Of a stretch of DNA of 64,000 nucleotides, positions 8,105-16,474 are shown in pieces. A program made the position numbers and the translations under genes. The notes beneath the pieces are model-generated. The model did no database searches. It saw only the letters and a list, made by a program, of their open reading frames with translations, and had not been told where the DNA came from. The stretch is from UBA1563 sp041671545. Its GTDB lineage: Bacteria > Bacteroidota > Ignavibacteria > Ignavibacteriales > Ignavibacteriaceae. The stretch spans positions 248,001-312,000 of the forward strand of contig JBAZBI010000003.1 in assembly GCA_041671545.1 (NCBI GenBank). The letters are read 5' to 3'. Position 1 is the stretch's first letter. Every line of letters starts with the position of its first letter.

Positions 8105-9143
8105 AAACTTCTTCCTTGTTCCCGCGGAGATTGAGTGAAATTTCTCCTTCTTCTTCAAGCAGTTTTACTGCGTCGATTATTTTAGCCTGTGCTGCTTCAA
8201 CTTCTTTCAATTTTACCATTCCCATGTACTGCAATTCTTCTTTTAAAAGATCGGAAGCGCGTTCCGACATGTTCAGGAAGAATTTGTTCTTAAGTTTTTC
8301 ATCAACAATTTTAAGAGAAAGTGCGAGGTCTTTTCTATCAACAACTCTAAGAATTTTCTGAATGTCTTTATCCTGGATGTTGACGATATCATCAAAGAGG
8401 AACATCAATCTTTTAACTTCAAGCGCTACGTCGGGATCTTTTTCTTCCAGCTTTTGCATAATATCTTTACTAAGACTAACCGTGGTTCTGTTTAAGACTG
8501 ACGCAAGATTTTTTGTTCCTCCAATTTTGCTGAGCGATTGCCCCATCGAAAGTCCCGCCATTTCATCCACAACTTTTTCGATTTGTTTTAATGTCTGTGG
8601 AGAAATTTTTCCGAGCGTTGCGATTCTGAACACTACATCGTGTCGAAGGTTTTCAGGTAATTCTTGTAAGGCTTTTGCGGTGTGTTCGGGATTAAGATGC
8701 GCAAGTATCAGCGCGATAGTTTGCGGATGCTCTTTACTTAAAAAATTTACAAGCTGTGAAGAATCGGCTTTTTTCAATACATCAAAACCTTTTAGCGTTG
8801 TAAGATTCTTTACTTTTTCGATGATCTCCATCGCTTTGCTTATGCCGAAGGATTTTTCCAACACGGCGCGTGCAAATTCAATTCCACCTTCCAATACATA
8901 CTCGCGGGCAACTACCATGTTGTAGTATTCTTCCATCACCATTTCAACAATTTGAGATGGGATATTCCGCACTTTTGATATTTCTGTTGAGATCAATTCG
9001 ATGTCCGAAGGATCAAGATGTTTTATCACCTCCGAAGCCGTATCAACGTTAAACGCTATCATTAACAGCGCGGCTTTTTGCACACCGGTAATATTTTTAG
9101 CTGACCGGTTTTCTTTTGCCGGTAATTTTTCTTTAGAGCTCAT
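8097..9143 (-). CDS. fliG: Flagellar motor switch protein FliG
   Basis: FliG is the rotor protein that contacts the MS ring and the stator. About 348 residues from the chosen start. The N domain contains TGVQKAALLMIAFNVDTAS. The middle domain carries the EHPQTIALILAHLNPEHTA motif (EHPQR family signature). The C domain has the charged torque helix around FDDIVNIQDKDIQKILRVVD and the closing MSERASDLLKEELQYMG. Two starts are possible: 9161 and 9143. The second overlaps the end of fliF by only a few bases and gives a more usual N-terminus, but neither has a strong ribosome site. Confidence 0.95.
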   Translation of the reverse strand: MSSKEKLPAKENRSAKNITGVQKAALLMIAFNVDTASEVIKHLDPSDIELISTEISKVRNIPSQIVEMVMEEYYNMVVAREYVLEGGIEFARAVLEKSFGISKAMEIIEKVKNLTTLKGFDVLKKADSSQLVNFLSKEHPQTIALILAHLNPEHTAKALQELPENLRHDVVFRIATLGKISPQTLKQIEKVVDEMAGLSMGQSLSKIGGTKNLASVLNRTTVSLSKDIMQKLEEKDPDVALEVKRLMFLFDDIVNIQDKDIQKILRVVDRKDLALSLKIVDEKLKNKFFLNMSERASDLLKEELQYMGMVKLKEVEAAQAKIIDAVKLLEEEGEISLNLRGNKEEVYV

Positions 9144-10728
9144 CTTCGTGTAACCATGCATTTATTAATTTGGCGGCATCAATAGGATTTTTAGAAACGT
9201 AGTTCGTTATTTTTTCTTGTTGCGATTTTTTGCTAAGCGCGTCATCTGAAATATCATCCTCAATATCACCTACCGGAAGGATTCTTTTTTTGTTTGACTG
9301 TATCGATTTTGGTTCTTCTTTACTAAAAAGAGATTGAGTGTTTACACCGGTTTCGAACGCTAGGTTATCGCGATTGATCGTACCGATTATAATTTTTTCG
9401 TTTTTCAATCTTTGCATTAATCCTTTTAAGATGAAAAGTGAAGCGATTATTCCACCTAAAACAAAGAGAACGTTGATCCACTTTTCAGGATTATCAAAGA
9501 AAGAACTTTTTTCTACCTGTATATCATCAAAGGTTTTAGGTTGGAAATTGATATTCACAACGGAGAGTTGATCCAGTCTATTTGGATCATAGCCGATAGC
9601 ATTTTTGATGATCTCTTCAAGTTTTTTCATCTGCGCCGGAGTCTGGGGTTCGTTAACGATTTTAACCGTTTCTCCTTTCTTAACTTCTTTCTGTACATCA
9701 TTGATAACAGCGGCAACACTCATTCGTTTAATATTTCCAGATCCTTCAATAACTCTTTGAATGGTCTTACTGATTTCGTAATTGGTTGTGCTGTTCTGAT
9801 TAGTTGCGGCGGAAGAATCGCTCATGTTTCTTCCATTGTTTTCGGTTTTAATCGTTTGCTCGCTTACGGCTACTTGAGATTCAGGATCGTACGTCTCCAT
9901 GGTTTTTTCAACTTGATCAAAATTTATTTCAGCATTCACCTGAACCATCGCGTTGCCATAACCTAAAACGTTGTCGAGCATTCCCTGAGCTTTTTGAACA
10001 AGGTAATTTTCCACTTGTTGTTTTATTTCATACTGTTTACTGCTTGAAACAGCGAGAGGATTTTCATCAGTTTCTTTTGAAAGTAATCTGCCGCGCGTGT
10101 CTAACAAAGTAATTTTGTTTGGAAGAAGTCCTTCAACACTGCTTGAAACTAAATTTACAACCGCGGCTATATTAGTTTTAGACAAAGTAAAATTGTTTTT
10201 TAATTTCAATACAACCGAAGCCGTTGGAAGCTTTTCTTCATCTTTAAAAATAGATTTTGGCGGAAGTACGATGAGTACTTTGGCAGCTTCAACACCATCC
10301 TGTCCCATGATCGTTTTAGCAAGTTCACCTTCAAGCGCGCGTTTGTAATTTAGCTTTTGCATAAACTCAGACATGCCCATTGTGTTTTTATCAAATATTT
10401 CATATCCGATAATTCCGGAATTTGGAATTCCTTTTCCGGCGAGCGTTAATCTGGTTTCGTAAACTTTTTCTTTCGGAACTTTGATCGCTTTGCCGTTATC
10501 TTCAATAACATAAGGAATTTTTTGAGCGGTTAATTCAGCGATAACTTTTGATGCATCTTCTTCAGCGAGATTTGTATAGAGTGTTGTATAAACAGGTTCG
10601 TTCAGGAAGAAGATCAAAACAATTATTAGGGCAAACGTTCCAACAGTAGCTCCGCCGATGATAAGACGCTGCTGAATTGTCAGCTTGTTGAAGACCCCCA
10701 TTATTTGATCGAGAAAATTATTATTCAT
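9133..10728 (-). CDS. fliF: Flagellar MS-ring protein FliF
   Basis: FliF forms the MS ring, the base of the flagellum in the inner membrane. It has 531 residues, two membrane segments (about 22-43 and 418-440), the PrgK-type ring-building region in between (YTTLYTNLAEEDASKVIAEL, VIEDNGKAIKVPKEKVYETR, KTIMGQDGVEAAKVLIVLP), and a cytoplasmic C-tail (NYVSKNPIDAAKLINAWL) that matches the FliG-binding peptide. It begins five bases after fliE stops. All features are as expected for the family. Confidence 0.97.
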   Translation of the reverse strand: MNNNFLDQIMGVFNKLTIQQRLIIGGATVGTFALIIVLIFFLNEPVYTTLYTNLAEEDASKVIAELTAQKIPYVIEDNGKAIKVPKEKVYETRLTLAGKGIPNSGIIGYEIFDKNTMGMSEFMQKLNYKRALEGELAKTIMGQDGVEAAKVLIVLPPKSIFKDEEKLPTASVVLKLKNNFTLSKTNIAAVVNLVSSSVEGLLPNKITLLDTRGRLLSKETDENPLAVSSSKQYEIKQQVENYLVQKAQGMLDNVLGYGNAMVQVNAEINFDQVEKTMETYDPESQVAVSEQTIKTENNGRNMSDSSAATNQNSTTNYEISKTIQRVIEGSGNIKRMSVAAVINDVQKEVKKGETVKIVNEPQTPAQMKKLEEIIKNAIGYDPNRLDQLSVVNINFQPKTFDDIQVEKSSFFDNPEKWINVLFVLGGIIASLFILKGLMQRLKNEKIIIGTINRDNLAFETGVNTQSLFSKEEPKSIQSNKKRILPVGDIEDDISDDALSKKSQQEKITNYVSKNPIDAAKLINAWLHEDEL

Positions 10729-10733
10729 AGTAG

Positions 10734-11024
10734 TTATGCAGACATTCTGGATAATTCTTTATACATATCAATTGCTTTATTTCTGATTTCCATTAACAAC
10801 TCAAAACTGGTTTTTGCTTTTTCACCTGCGATCATCACTTCATGCAGCTCAACCCCTTTTCCGCCGAGAAAATCTTCCGTTAGTTTATTTGCATCAAGCT
10901 GGGTTTTATTAACGCTTCCGATGAAATCAGAAAAAACGTTTTCAAACTCCACTCCGGTTTTCTTTTCTGCTATTGCAGGTTTTAGAAGATTTGGTAATAC
11001 ATTACCGATAGATTCAATTTGCAT
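10734..11024 (-). CDS. fliE: Flagellar hook-basal body complex protein FliE
   Basis: FliE joins the MS ring to the proximal rod. About 96 residues from the ATG at 11024, with the conserved pattern EFENVFSDFIGSVNKTQLDA, then LHEVMIAGEKAKTSFELLME and RNKAIDMYKELSRM at the C-terminus. An ATG at 11042 in the same frame lies inside the upstream gene; the one at 11024 has an AAGAGG five bases upstream and is preferred. The gene lies directly before fliF, the usual order. Confidence 0.93.
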   Translation of the reverse strand: MQIESIGNVLPNLLKPAIAEKKTGVEFENVFSDFIGSVNKTQLDANKLTEDFLGGKGVELHEVMIAGEKAKTSFELLMEIRNKAIDMYKELSRMSA

Positions 11025-11025
11025 A

Positions 11026-11295
11026 TTAACCTCTTTTATCAAACATAGAACCGATTTTTACACCGGACATCTGCCCGTTTTTTTGATAGAAATGATAATC
11101 CATGATCTCTGTTTTTTCCTGCGGATACAGAGCCGCAAAAAATTCTTTTTCAACCGTCGTCAGTTCAGCGTTTCCGTTTGTTACTTGCGGACGAAAGCTG
11201 ACCGGCGTACTATTTTCTGCAGGCTTTTGTTCTTGCACAGGTTTTCGTGCGTAAACAGGAGAATAATTACCGATTGCATTTGCTGAAATTTTCAT
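11026..11295 (-). CDS. Unknown 89-aa protein in the flagellar operon
   Basis: I do not recognise this protein. It starts MKISANAIGNYSPVYARKP and has a Pro/Gln-rich, probably flexible N-terminal half and a compact C-terminal half with TTVEKEFFAALYPQEKTEIM and a Tyr/His-rich DYHFYQKNGQM. No signal peptide or membrane helix is visible. It starts one base after flgC stops and ends just before the fliE start, so it is translated within the rod-gene run. Co-expression with rod proteins suggests a role in rod or export assembly, which is inference only. Confidence 0.7.
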   Translation of the reverse strand: MKISANAIGNYSPVYARKPVQEQKPAENSTPVSFRPQVTNGNAELTTVEKEFFAALYPQEKTEIMDYHFYQKNGQMSGVKIGSMFDKRG

Positions 11296-11296
11296 A

Positions 11297-11797
11297 CTAT
11301 ATCTCCAATGTATCTTTCGCCATTTGCTTTGAAGAATTGAACGCCGTTAAATTTGCTTCGTAACTTCTTGTCGCCACGATCATATCAGTCATTTCCGTAA
11401 TAATGTTCACGTTCGAAAGTTGAACATATCCTTCTTTATCAGCGTTGGGACTTTCCGGCATGTAAACTTTATCACCGGGAGTTTCATCTACAATTTCTTT
11501 TTCCATTTGATTTGATCCGCTAACCGGATTACTAAAACTTGCTGTATTTGTTCCGCCGATATGATTTCCGTTTGAAGTGAACATTGGAATTGTTCTAACT
11601 TGTTCTGCAGGTACAGTTGCAAATGCGCCTTGCGATTGTTTTACTTCTAAGGATTTTCTTTTGTATGGTTGATTATCCTCAGCGCTTATAGTATTTGCAT
11701 TTGCAATGTTTTCCGAAATAAGATTCATCTTTTTTCTTTGAATGCTTAAGCCTTTAGCGCTTATGTCAAATCCTGGGAAATTGCTGCCTATTTTCAT
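11297..11797 (-). CDS. flgC: Proximal rod protein FlgC
   Basis: FlgC is a rod subunit of 166 residues. The N-terminal flg_bb_rod motif is visible (GLSIQRKKMNLISENIANAN, residues 16-35), and so is the C-terminal family helix (VNIITEMTDMIVATRSYEAN, LTAFNSSKQMAKDTLEI). These two ends form the coiled-coil core of the rod. The start overlaps the flgB stop by four bases. It is slightly longer than the enterobacterial protein because of a Gly/Asn-rich insert at about residues 65-95. Confidence 0.96.
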   Translation of the reverse strand: MKIGSNFPGFDISAKGLSIQRKKMNLISENIANANTISAEDNQPYKRKSLEVKQSQGAFATVPAEQVRTIPMFTSNGNHIGGTNTASFSNPVSGSNQMEKEIVDETPGDKVYMPESPNADKEGYVQLSNVNIITEMTDMIVATRSYEANLTAFNSSKQMAKDTLEI

Positions 11798-12183
11798 CTG
11801 CTTCCTTTAATAACTTCTTGAATATTCTTGTAATAGTCCCCAAGCTTTTTCGAAACAAATTTGAATCTGAGAGTATTCTCCGCCAGTTCAGCCATTTCAA
11901 CATCAACATCTACATTGTTCGCGCCTGAAATATTTTCGTTGCTGGTGTCCAGGACTCTTTCAAAATTTTGCGAGTGATCGGTGGAAACTTGAGCTCCGAA
12001 ATGCTTACTTTCCGTTCCTTTAAGAGAAGCGGTCATACTTTCAGAAAGAACATTTTTAAAAACAACATCTTCACGTCGATAGTCTGCCGTTCCGGCGTTC
12101 GCAATGTTTTTGCTTATCGCTTTATTCTTCTCAACGCAGAAGTCGGCGAAAGTTTCAAGTTGTTTAATTACAGATACTGGCAT
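11794..12183 (-). CDS. flgB: Proximal rod protein FlgB
   Basis: FlgB is a rod subunit of 129 residues and the first gene of the flagellar operon. The N-terminal signature NKAISKNIANAGTADYRRED (residues 19-38) and the C-terminal VDVDVEMAELAENTLRFKFV are both present. Its ribosome site is weak (AAAGAG). The region upstream holds a candidate promoter element at 12213-12228. As usual it is followed by flgC. Confidence 0.95.
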   Translation of the reverse strand: MPVSVIKQLETFADFCVEKNKAISKNIANAGTADYRREDVVFKNVLSESMTASLKGTESKHFGAQVSTDHSQNFERVLDTSNENISGANNVDVDVEMAELAENTLRFKFVSKKLGDYYKNIQEVIKGSR

Positions 12184-12505
12184 TTTGTTCTCTTTATTTT
12201 TGTAATCAGTTAAACAAAATAAATGCCATGAAAATAGATTGGTTTTTGAGATGATAATCCCTTATTTCTAATTTGGTCTGGCTAATTATAACCAATAGTA
12301 AGTTATTGGACACAAGCGGAAAGGGAGAATGGAAGGAATAAAAAAAGGAAAATTAACAGTTGAGGGAAGAGAAAAATGGAAGAAGATACTTCTCCCGGAA
12401 AGTAATAATGATTTTCTACACTAGGAGGATCGAGCCCAAATGCATGGTTGAATAATTTCAATTCATGCAACCATTTAACCATTCACAAATTCCCCCGGTT
12501 ATGGA
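12184..12505. other. Intergenic region between the flagellar and chemotaxis operons
   Basis: A 322-base AT-rich gap with no credible gene. It should contain the end of the chemotaxis transcript and the promoter for flgB. A small inverted repeat (CCAATA/TATTGG, about 12290-12309) and a partly palindromic stretch (about 12440-12477, ATGGTTG/CAACCAT) are visible. Neither is a convincing terminator. Confidence 0.6.
12213..12228 (-). promoter_or_regulatory. Candidate promoter element upstream of flgB
   Basis: On the minus strand the sequence TGGCATTTATTTTGTT lies 30 bases before the flgB start. It has the spacing of a sigma-54 site (GG at -24), but the -12 element reads TTGTT rather than TTGCA. 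A nearly identical stretch (GGCATTGATTTTG) precedes the chemotaxis operon at 19628-19643. The pairing suggests a shared promoter or operator; the sigma factor is not resolved. Confidence 0.3.
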
Positions 12506-12751
12506 TTACTCTGAATAATCGAGCACGATAGTTTTTGTCTGTCCGCAAGAACAAACAAATTTAATTTCTTTTATTGTATCCGCCTGATCTTTTTTTAAGA
12601 TCACTTTAACACTATCGCGTCCATCTTCTTCAACGGAAATTTTGGTTTTTCCGGTAACATGAGTATTAGAAGCCTTTATCAAATTCCCGGTAGAAACTCC
12701 CGGATCAATACTAACTTCTCTAAAAACGGGTTCTTTAAAATTTTCTTTCAT
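12506..12751 (-). CDS. Unknown 81-aa CxC protein at the end of the chemotaxis operon
   Basis: I do not recognise this protein. It has 81 residues: a variable N-terminal half, then a beta-rich segment (VTGKTKISVEEDGRDSVKVI) and a C-terminal FVCSCGQTKTIVLDYSE with one CxC pair that could form half a zinc ribbon in a dimer. There is no signal peptide or membrane segment. Its ATG overlaps the cheB stop by 3 bases (ATGA), so its translation is coupled to CheB. The coupling suggests it works with the chemotaxis proteins. Confidence 0.7.
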   Translation of the reverse strand: MKENFKEPVFREVSIDPGVSTGNLIKASNTHVTGKTKISVEEDGRDSVKVILKKDQADTIKEIKFVCSCGQTKTIVLDYSE

Positions 12752-13824
12752 CTTATCATAACCTTATTTATTTCATCAGCAATTTTTTCAAGCGGAGAAA
12801 TTACATCTGCAAAGCCGCAATCTACAATAGCTTTAGGCATGCCGTAAACAATGCAACTTTCCTCATTCTGTGCAATACTGTAGCCGCCCAAACTCTTTAT
12901 TAATCTAATTCCCTCCAGACCATCTTTTCCCATTCCGGTCATAATAACACCGAGCGTATATTTTCCATAAACGTTTATCACCGATTCCATCATCACATCA
13001 ACCGATGGACGATGCAACGTAGTGTTCGGCTGTTCGGAAACATCAACCGTGACTTGCCCAAAACTTCCTTTATGCAGTTTCAGATGAAATCCGCCGGGAG
13101 CAATATAAACAACATTGTTTCTAACCGGTTCGTTCGCTTCAGCTTCTTTTACTTCAAGTTCGCTCATTCCATTTAAACGATCAGCCAAAGATTTGGTAAA
13201 CTTTGGCGGCATATGCTGAACAAGGAATATCGGAACATTTATCTTTTTTGAAATTTTCGGAATAACTTTTTGCAGTGATAACGGTCCGCCGGTAGAAACT
13301 CCAAGTACGATAGCTCTAAATCCGATCTTGGGAATCTCTTTATTTATTGTTACAACTGATGCAGCATGGAGCGAACCATCATTTTTAATTCTTCTTAAAC
13401 GAGTGAGACCATCTCTCAACTGTTTATGCCGGACGATCTCTTTGATTTTTCTAATTAAGTCCTCTTTTACTTTAATGATGTTCACATTAATGTAAGAGAG
13501 TTCTTTTGGAATAAAATCAACGGCGCCGTATTCTAAAGCTTTTAGTGTAGCGTCGGCTCCTTCACTTGTTAAAGAACTTACCATTAAAACGGAAGTTGGA
13601 CAGTCCTTCATGATTTTTTTGAGTGCCGTAAGTCCATCCATTTTCGGCATTTCAATATCAAGCGTGATGATATCCGGTCTTAACGACTTGGCTAAATTAT
13701 AACCTTCTTCACCATCTCTTGCGGTCGCAATCACTTCTATATCTTTATCGCTTTCAACCATTATAGAAATGGATTTGCGCATAAAAGCAGAGTCATCAAC
13801 AATGAGCACTTTAATTTTAGACAT
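12748..13824 (-). CDS. cheB: Chemotaxis protein-glutamate methylesterase/deamidase CheB
   Basis: CheB removes methyl groups from chemoreceptors after phosphorylation by CheA. It has 358 residues. The N-terminal receiver spans about 1-120, with acidic pocket D10/D11 and phosphoacceptor D56 (ITLDIEMPKMDG). After a basic linker, the methylesterase domain spans about 165-355, with catalytic S177 (GVSTGGP), H204 (LVQHMPPKFT) and D301 (MTGMGKDG). All catalytic residues are present. It overlaps the end of cheA by 8 bases. Confidence 0.96.
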   Translation of the reverse strand: MSKIKVLIVDDSAFMRKSISIMVESDKDIEVIATARDGEEGYNLAKSLRPDIITLDIEMPKMDGLTALKKIMKDCPTSVLMVSSLTSEGADATLKALEYGAVDFIPKELSYINVNIIKVKEDLIRKIKEIVRHKQLRDGLTRLRRIKNDGSLHAASVVTINKEIPKIGFRAIVLGVSTGGPLSLQKVIPKISKKINVPIFLVQHMPPKFTKSLADRLNGMSELEVKEAEANEPVRNNVVYIAPGGFHLKLHKGSFGQVTVDVSEQPNTTLHRPSVDVMMESVINVYGKYTLGVIMTGMGKDGLEGIRLIKSLGGYSIAQNEESCIVYGMPKAIVDCGFADVISPLEKIADEINKVMIR

Positions 13825-15700
13825 CTACTAAGCCGGCGTGTTTATTGATCAGTTCGTTGATGTCGAGGATCATAACAATTGTTCCGTCTCCCATAATTGT
13901 TGAACCTGCGATTCCTTCGATGGTTCCAAGGTAACTTCCCAACGATTTGATCACCACTTCTTTTTGTCCGACCAATCCGTCAACTTTAAGTCCAAATCTT
14001 TTTTCCGCAACACCCACAACTACGATGTACTGCCAATTGTCGTCTTTAGTTCTTCCGTTACAATGGAATACCAGTTCGTTCACATCGATAAGTGAAATTA
14101 CGCTGTCGCGGATTCTGATAACTTCGTTCTGATTAATCGTATCAATATCTTTTACATTAACTCGTACAACTTCAATGACTGAACTAAGCGGAACAACCAG
14201 TTGATCGTTATGAACTTTAACGATCATTCCCTGGATAATCGCCAGTGTAAGCGGAAGTTTAATTGTAATTTTTGTTCCCTTGCCAACGGTCGATTCAATA
14301 TTAATAATTCCGCGTAGTTTTGCTACGTTTGTTTTTACTACATCCATTCCAACTCCGCGGCCGGAGATGTTGGTAACTTTTTCTGCAGTCGAAAAACCGG
14401 GAAGAAAAATGAGATTGAATATTTCTTGTCTGGAAAGTTCTTTAGCTTTTTCTTTTGAGAGAAGTCCTTTGCTGATTGCCTTCTCTTTAATTACTTCGGG
14501 ATCGATTCCCTTTCCATCATCTTCAATGGAAATAATAATATTGTTACCGTCTTGTTCAGCGGATAAGTTTATACATCCCGTTTCGCTTTTACCGGCTGCT
14601 TTTCTTACTTCGGGGAGTTCTATTCCGTGATCAACGGAATTGCGGATAAGATGAATTAACGGATCGTTAATCTCTTCGATGAGTGTTTTATCAAGTTCGG
14701 TATCTTCACCAAACATGTTCAAGTTGATTGATTTTTTTGCTTCTTTAGAGAGATCGCGTACGACGCGCGGATAACGGTTAAAGACTTTACCGATCTTAAC
14801 CATTCTGGTTTTCATTACAACAAGCTGAAGTTCATTGGTCATTATATCGATAAGCTTCACCGCTTCCGAAAGATCGCGGGAAAGTTTTGTTCCGCTGTAT
14901 TCTAATAACGCCTCAGAGTTTACTTGAGTTAAACGGTTTCTTCCCAAAACCAATTCAGAAACAATATTAAGAAGTTCATCAAGCCGTTTAATATCAACCC
15001 GGATTGAGTCTTCGCTTTTTTTAGTTAAAGCATTCGCAATTGTATTTTGAACGGATTGATTCGGCGATTTAACTTCCGGGTCACTATTTTTATTTGGCGA
15101 GACGGATTCAATGTTTGTTTGGGTGAGAGCAGATTCATCCGATATTTCCGTCGTTCCTTCTTCATGCTGATCTTCGTCTTCATTCTCAAGTTCAGCGATC
15201 AGTTTAAGTTCTTCCTCCGAAAATTCATAACTGTTTTCTTCATTTTCCTCGACAATCGGCGCAACCTCAGCTTTTTCTTTTTCCATCTCTTGAAGAATTT
15301 GCACCAAAATTCCAATGGTTTCTTCAATGGGAACATCAGCCTTTTGTTCTCCGGCAATATCAGCAACAAGCGCTTTAATATTGTCAAACGCCATCAGGAT
15401 CGCATCCATTATCCTCGCGTTTAATTTAACTTCTCCTTTGCGGAGTTTGTTAAGAATATCTTCACACTTGTGAGTAACTTTTGTAAGATTATCAAGCCCT
15501 AAAAATCCCGAAGTCCCTTTTATGGTATGGAACGAACGGAAGACCTGGTTGAGAAGTTCAGCATCGTCAGCTCTTTTTTCAAGCTGCATCAGATCAGTGT
15601 CAAGATTTTCGAGAATTTCTTTCGTCTCAATGATGAAACTCTCAACGATCTCCTTCATTTCGGGATCGTTGAGCATCGAATAATTTGATTGATTGTCCAT
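13817..15700 (-). CDS. cheA: Chemotaxis sensor histidine kinase CheA
   Basis: CheA takes signals from receptors and phosphorylates CheY and CheB. It has 627 residues. The P1/HPt domain is at about 10-118 with phosphorylated H58 (RSFHTIKGTSGFLGL). Residues 143-230 are an acidic low-complexity linker with no room for a normal P2 domain. The P3 dimerisation helices begin near 232 (IKRLDELLNIVSELVLGRNR). The P4 ATPase has LIHLIRNSVDHGIE and the GRGVGMDVV loop. The P5 CheW-like domain covers about 490-620. It starts two bases before the cheZ stop. Confidence 0.96.
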   Translation of the reverse strand: MDNQSNYSMLNDPEMKEIVESFIIETKEILENLDTDLMQLEKRADDAELLNQVFRSFHTIKGTSGFLGLDNLTKVTHKCEDILNKLRKGEVKLNARIMDAILMAFDNIKALVADIAGEQKADVPIEETIGILVQILQEMEKEKAEVAPIVEENEENSYEFSEEELKLIAELENEDEDQHEEGTTEISDESALTQTNIESVSPNKNSDPEVKSPNQSVQNTIANALTKKSEDSIRVDIKRLDELLNIVSELVLGRNRLTQVNSEALLEYSGTKLSRDLSEAVKLIDIMTNELQLVVMKTRMVKIGKVFNRYPRVVRDLSKEAKKSINLNMFGEDTELDKTLIEEINDPLIHLIRNSVDHGIELPEVRKAAGKSETGCINLSAEQDGNNIIISIEDDGKGIDPEVIKEKAISKGLLSKEKAKELSRQEIFNLIFLPGFSTAEKVTNISGRGVGMDVVKTNVAKLRGIINIESTVGKGTKITIKLPLTLAIIQGMIVKVHNDQLVVPLSSVIEVVRVNVKDIDTINQNEVIRIRDSVISLIDVNELVFHCNGRTKDDNWQYIVVVGVAEKRFGLKVDGLVGQKEVVIKSLGSYLGTIEGIAGSTIMGDGTIVMILDINELINKHAGLVDV

Positions 15701-15701
15701 A

Positions 15702-16460
15702 TTATGAAAACAGTTTATCTATTTCGTCCTGTGAAGTTCTGCACTGATGGTCTTTTACTAAAGCATCGGCGGTATCTTGTTGATCCAACGACTTAGAATA
15801 TCTTGCGTTAGGGTCAAACGTAGTATTTAACGGAACTTGAATTGCTGTGGAGTCCAGCACGCTTACATTTGTAACTTCGAAATCAATTACCAGCGAAGAT
15901 AATTTTTCCTGGACTGATTCTATCAAATGATTTACTGCTGCAAGCTGCTGTGCGGTTATGTCTTGAACCTGAAGCGACAAAGTAATGTTGTAAACATTAT
16001 TTCTTATCTTTTCAAACAATTCAGTTAACGGAGAAAGCACCGGATTTACTTTGTTGATCCTTGCATAGCGTTCAAACAATGCTGCAACTTCTAAATTATC
16101 TTCAGTTAAGTTTTTTATTTCCAAAAGAATTTCTTCTTTCTCTTTCTCAATTCTTATTAGCGAACTTATCGCTTCTTCGGCAGTAGATATGTCGTTAGAA
16201 ATCACATCAATAATATCGAGGATTTCAGTTGTTGCCAACTCGGTTGCACTCGTGATATTATGAATTTGATTTGTTGCTTTAGGAATTTTGCTGGTGCTTT
16301 CAGAGATAGAACTATTGATGTTCTCTAAAAGCGGAACTGTGTCCCTCATAAAATCAACCAAACCTTGGATCACCGGAATAAGTTTTTCGCCGTAACGGAA
16401 AACACTTTTTAAGTCATCCAATTTTTCGAAGAGTTCTGATAAGTTAGTAGCTTTTTTCAC
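15702..16460 (-). CDS. cheZ: CheY-phosphate phosphatase CheZ
   Basis: A 252-residue, mainly helical protein. The catalytic motif of CheZ is visible in LQVQDITAQQLAAVNHL: D167 and Q171 correspond to the D-x3-Q pair (D143/Q147 in E. coli) that positions water in the CheY active site. The last residues, SQDEIDKLFS, resemble the C-terminal CheY-binding peptide of CheZ, joined by a flexible linker (about 205-240). The long helical hairpin (residues 60-195) fits the CheZ four-helix bundle. Neighbouring cheY genes support the call. Overall similarity to proteobacterial CheZ is probably low, so the motif carries the assignment. Confidence 0.85.
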   Translation of the reverse strand: MKKATNLSELFEKLDDLKSVFRYGEKLIPVIQGLVDFMRDTVPLLENINSSISESTSKIPKATNQIHNITSATELATTEILDIIDVISNDISTAEEAISSLIRIEKEKEEILLEIKNLTEDNLEVAALFERYARINKVNPVLSPLTELFEKIRNNVYNITLSLQVQDITAQQLAAVNHLIESVQEKLSSLVIDFEVTNVSVLDSTAIQVPLNTTFDPNARYSKSLDQQDTADALVKDHQCRTSQDEIDKLFS

Positions 16461-16474
16461 TTTTCTCCTCCTTT

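Noticed and set aside
8105..8158. Earlier start for FliH
   Set aside because: It would overlap fliG by about 60 bases; the ATG at 8104 has a better ribosome site.
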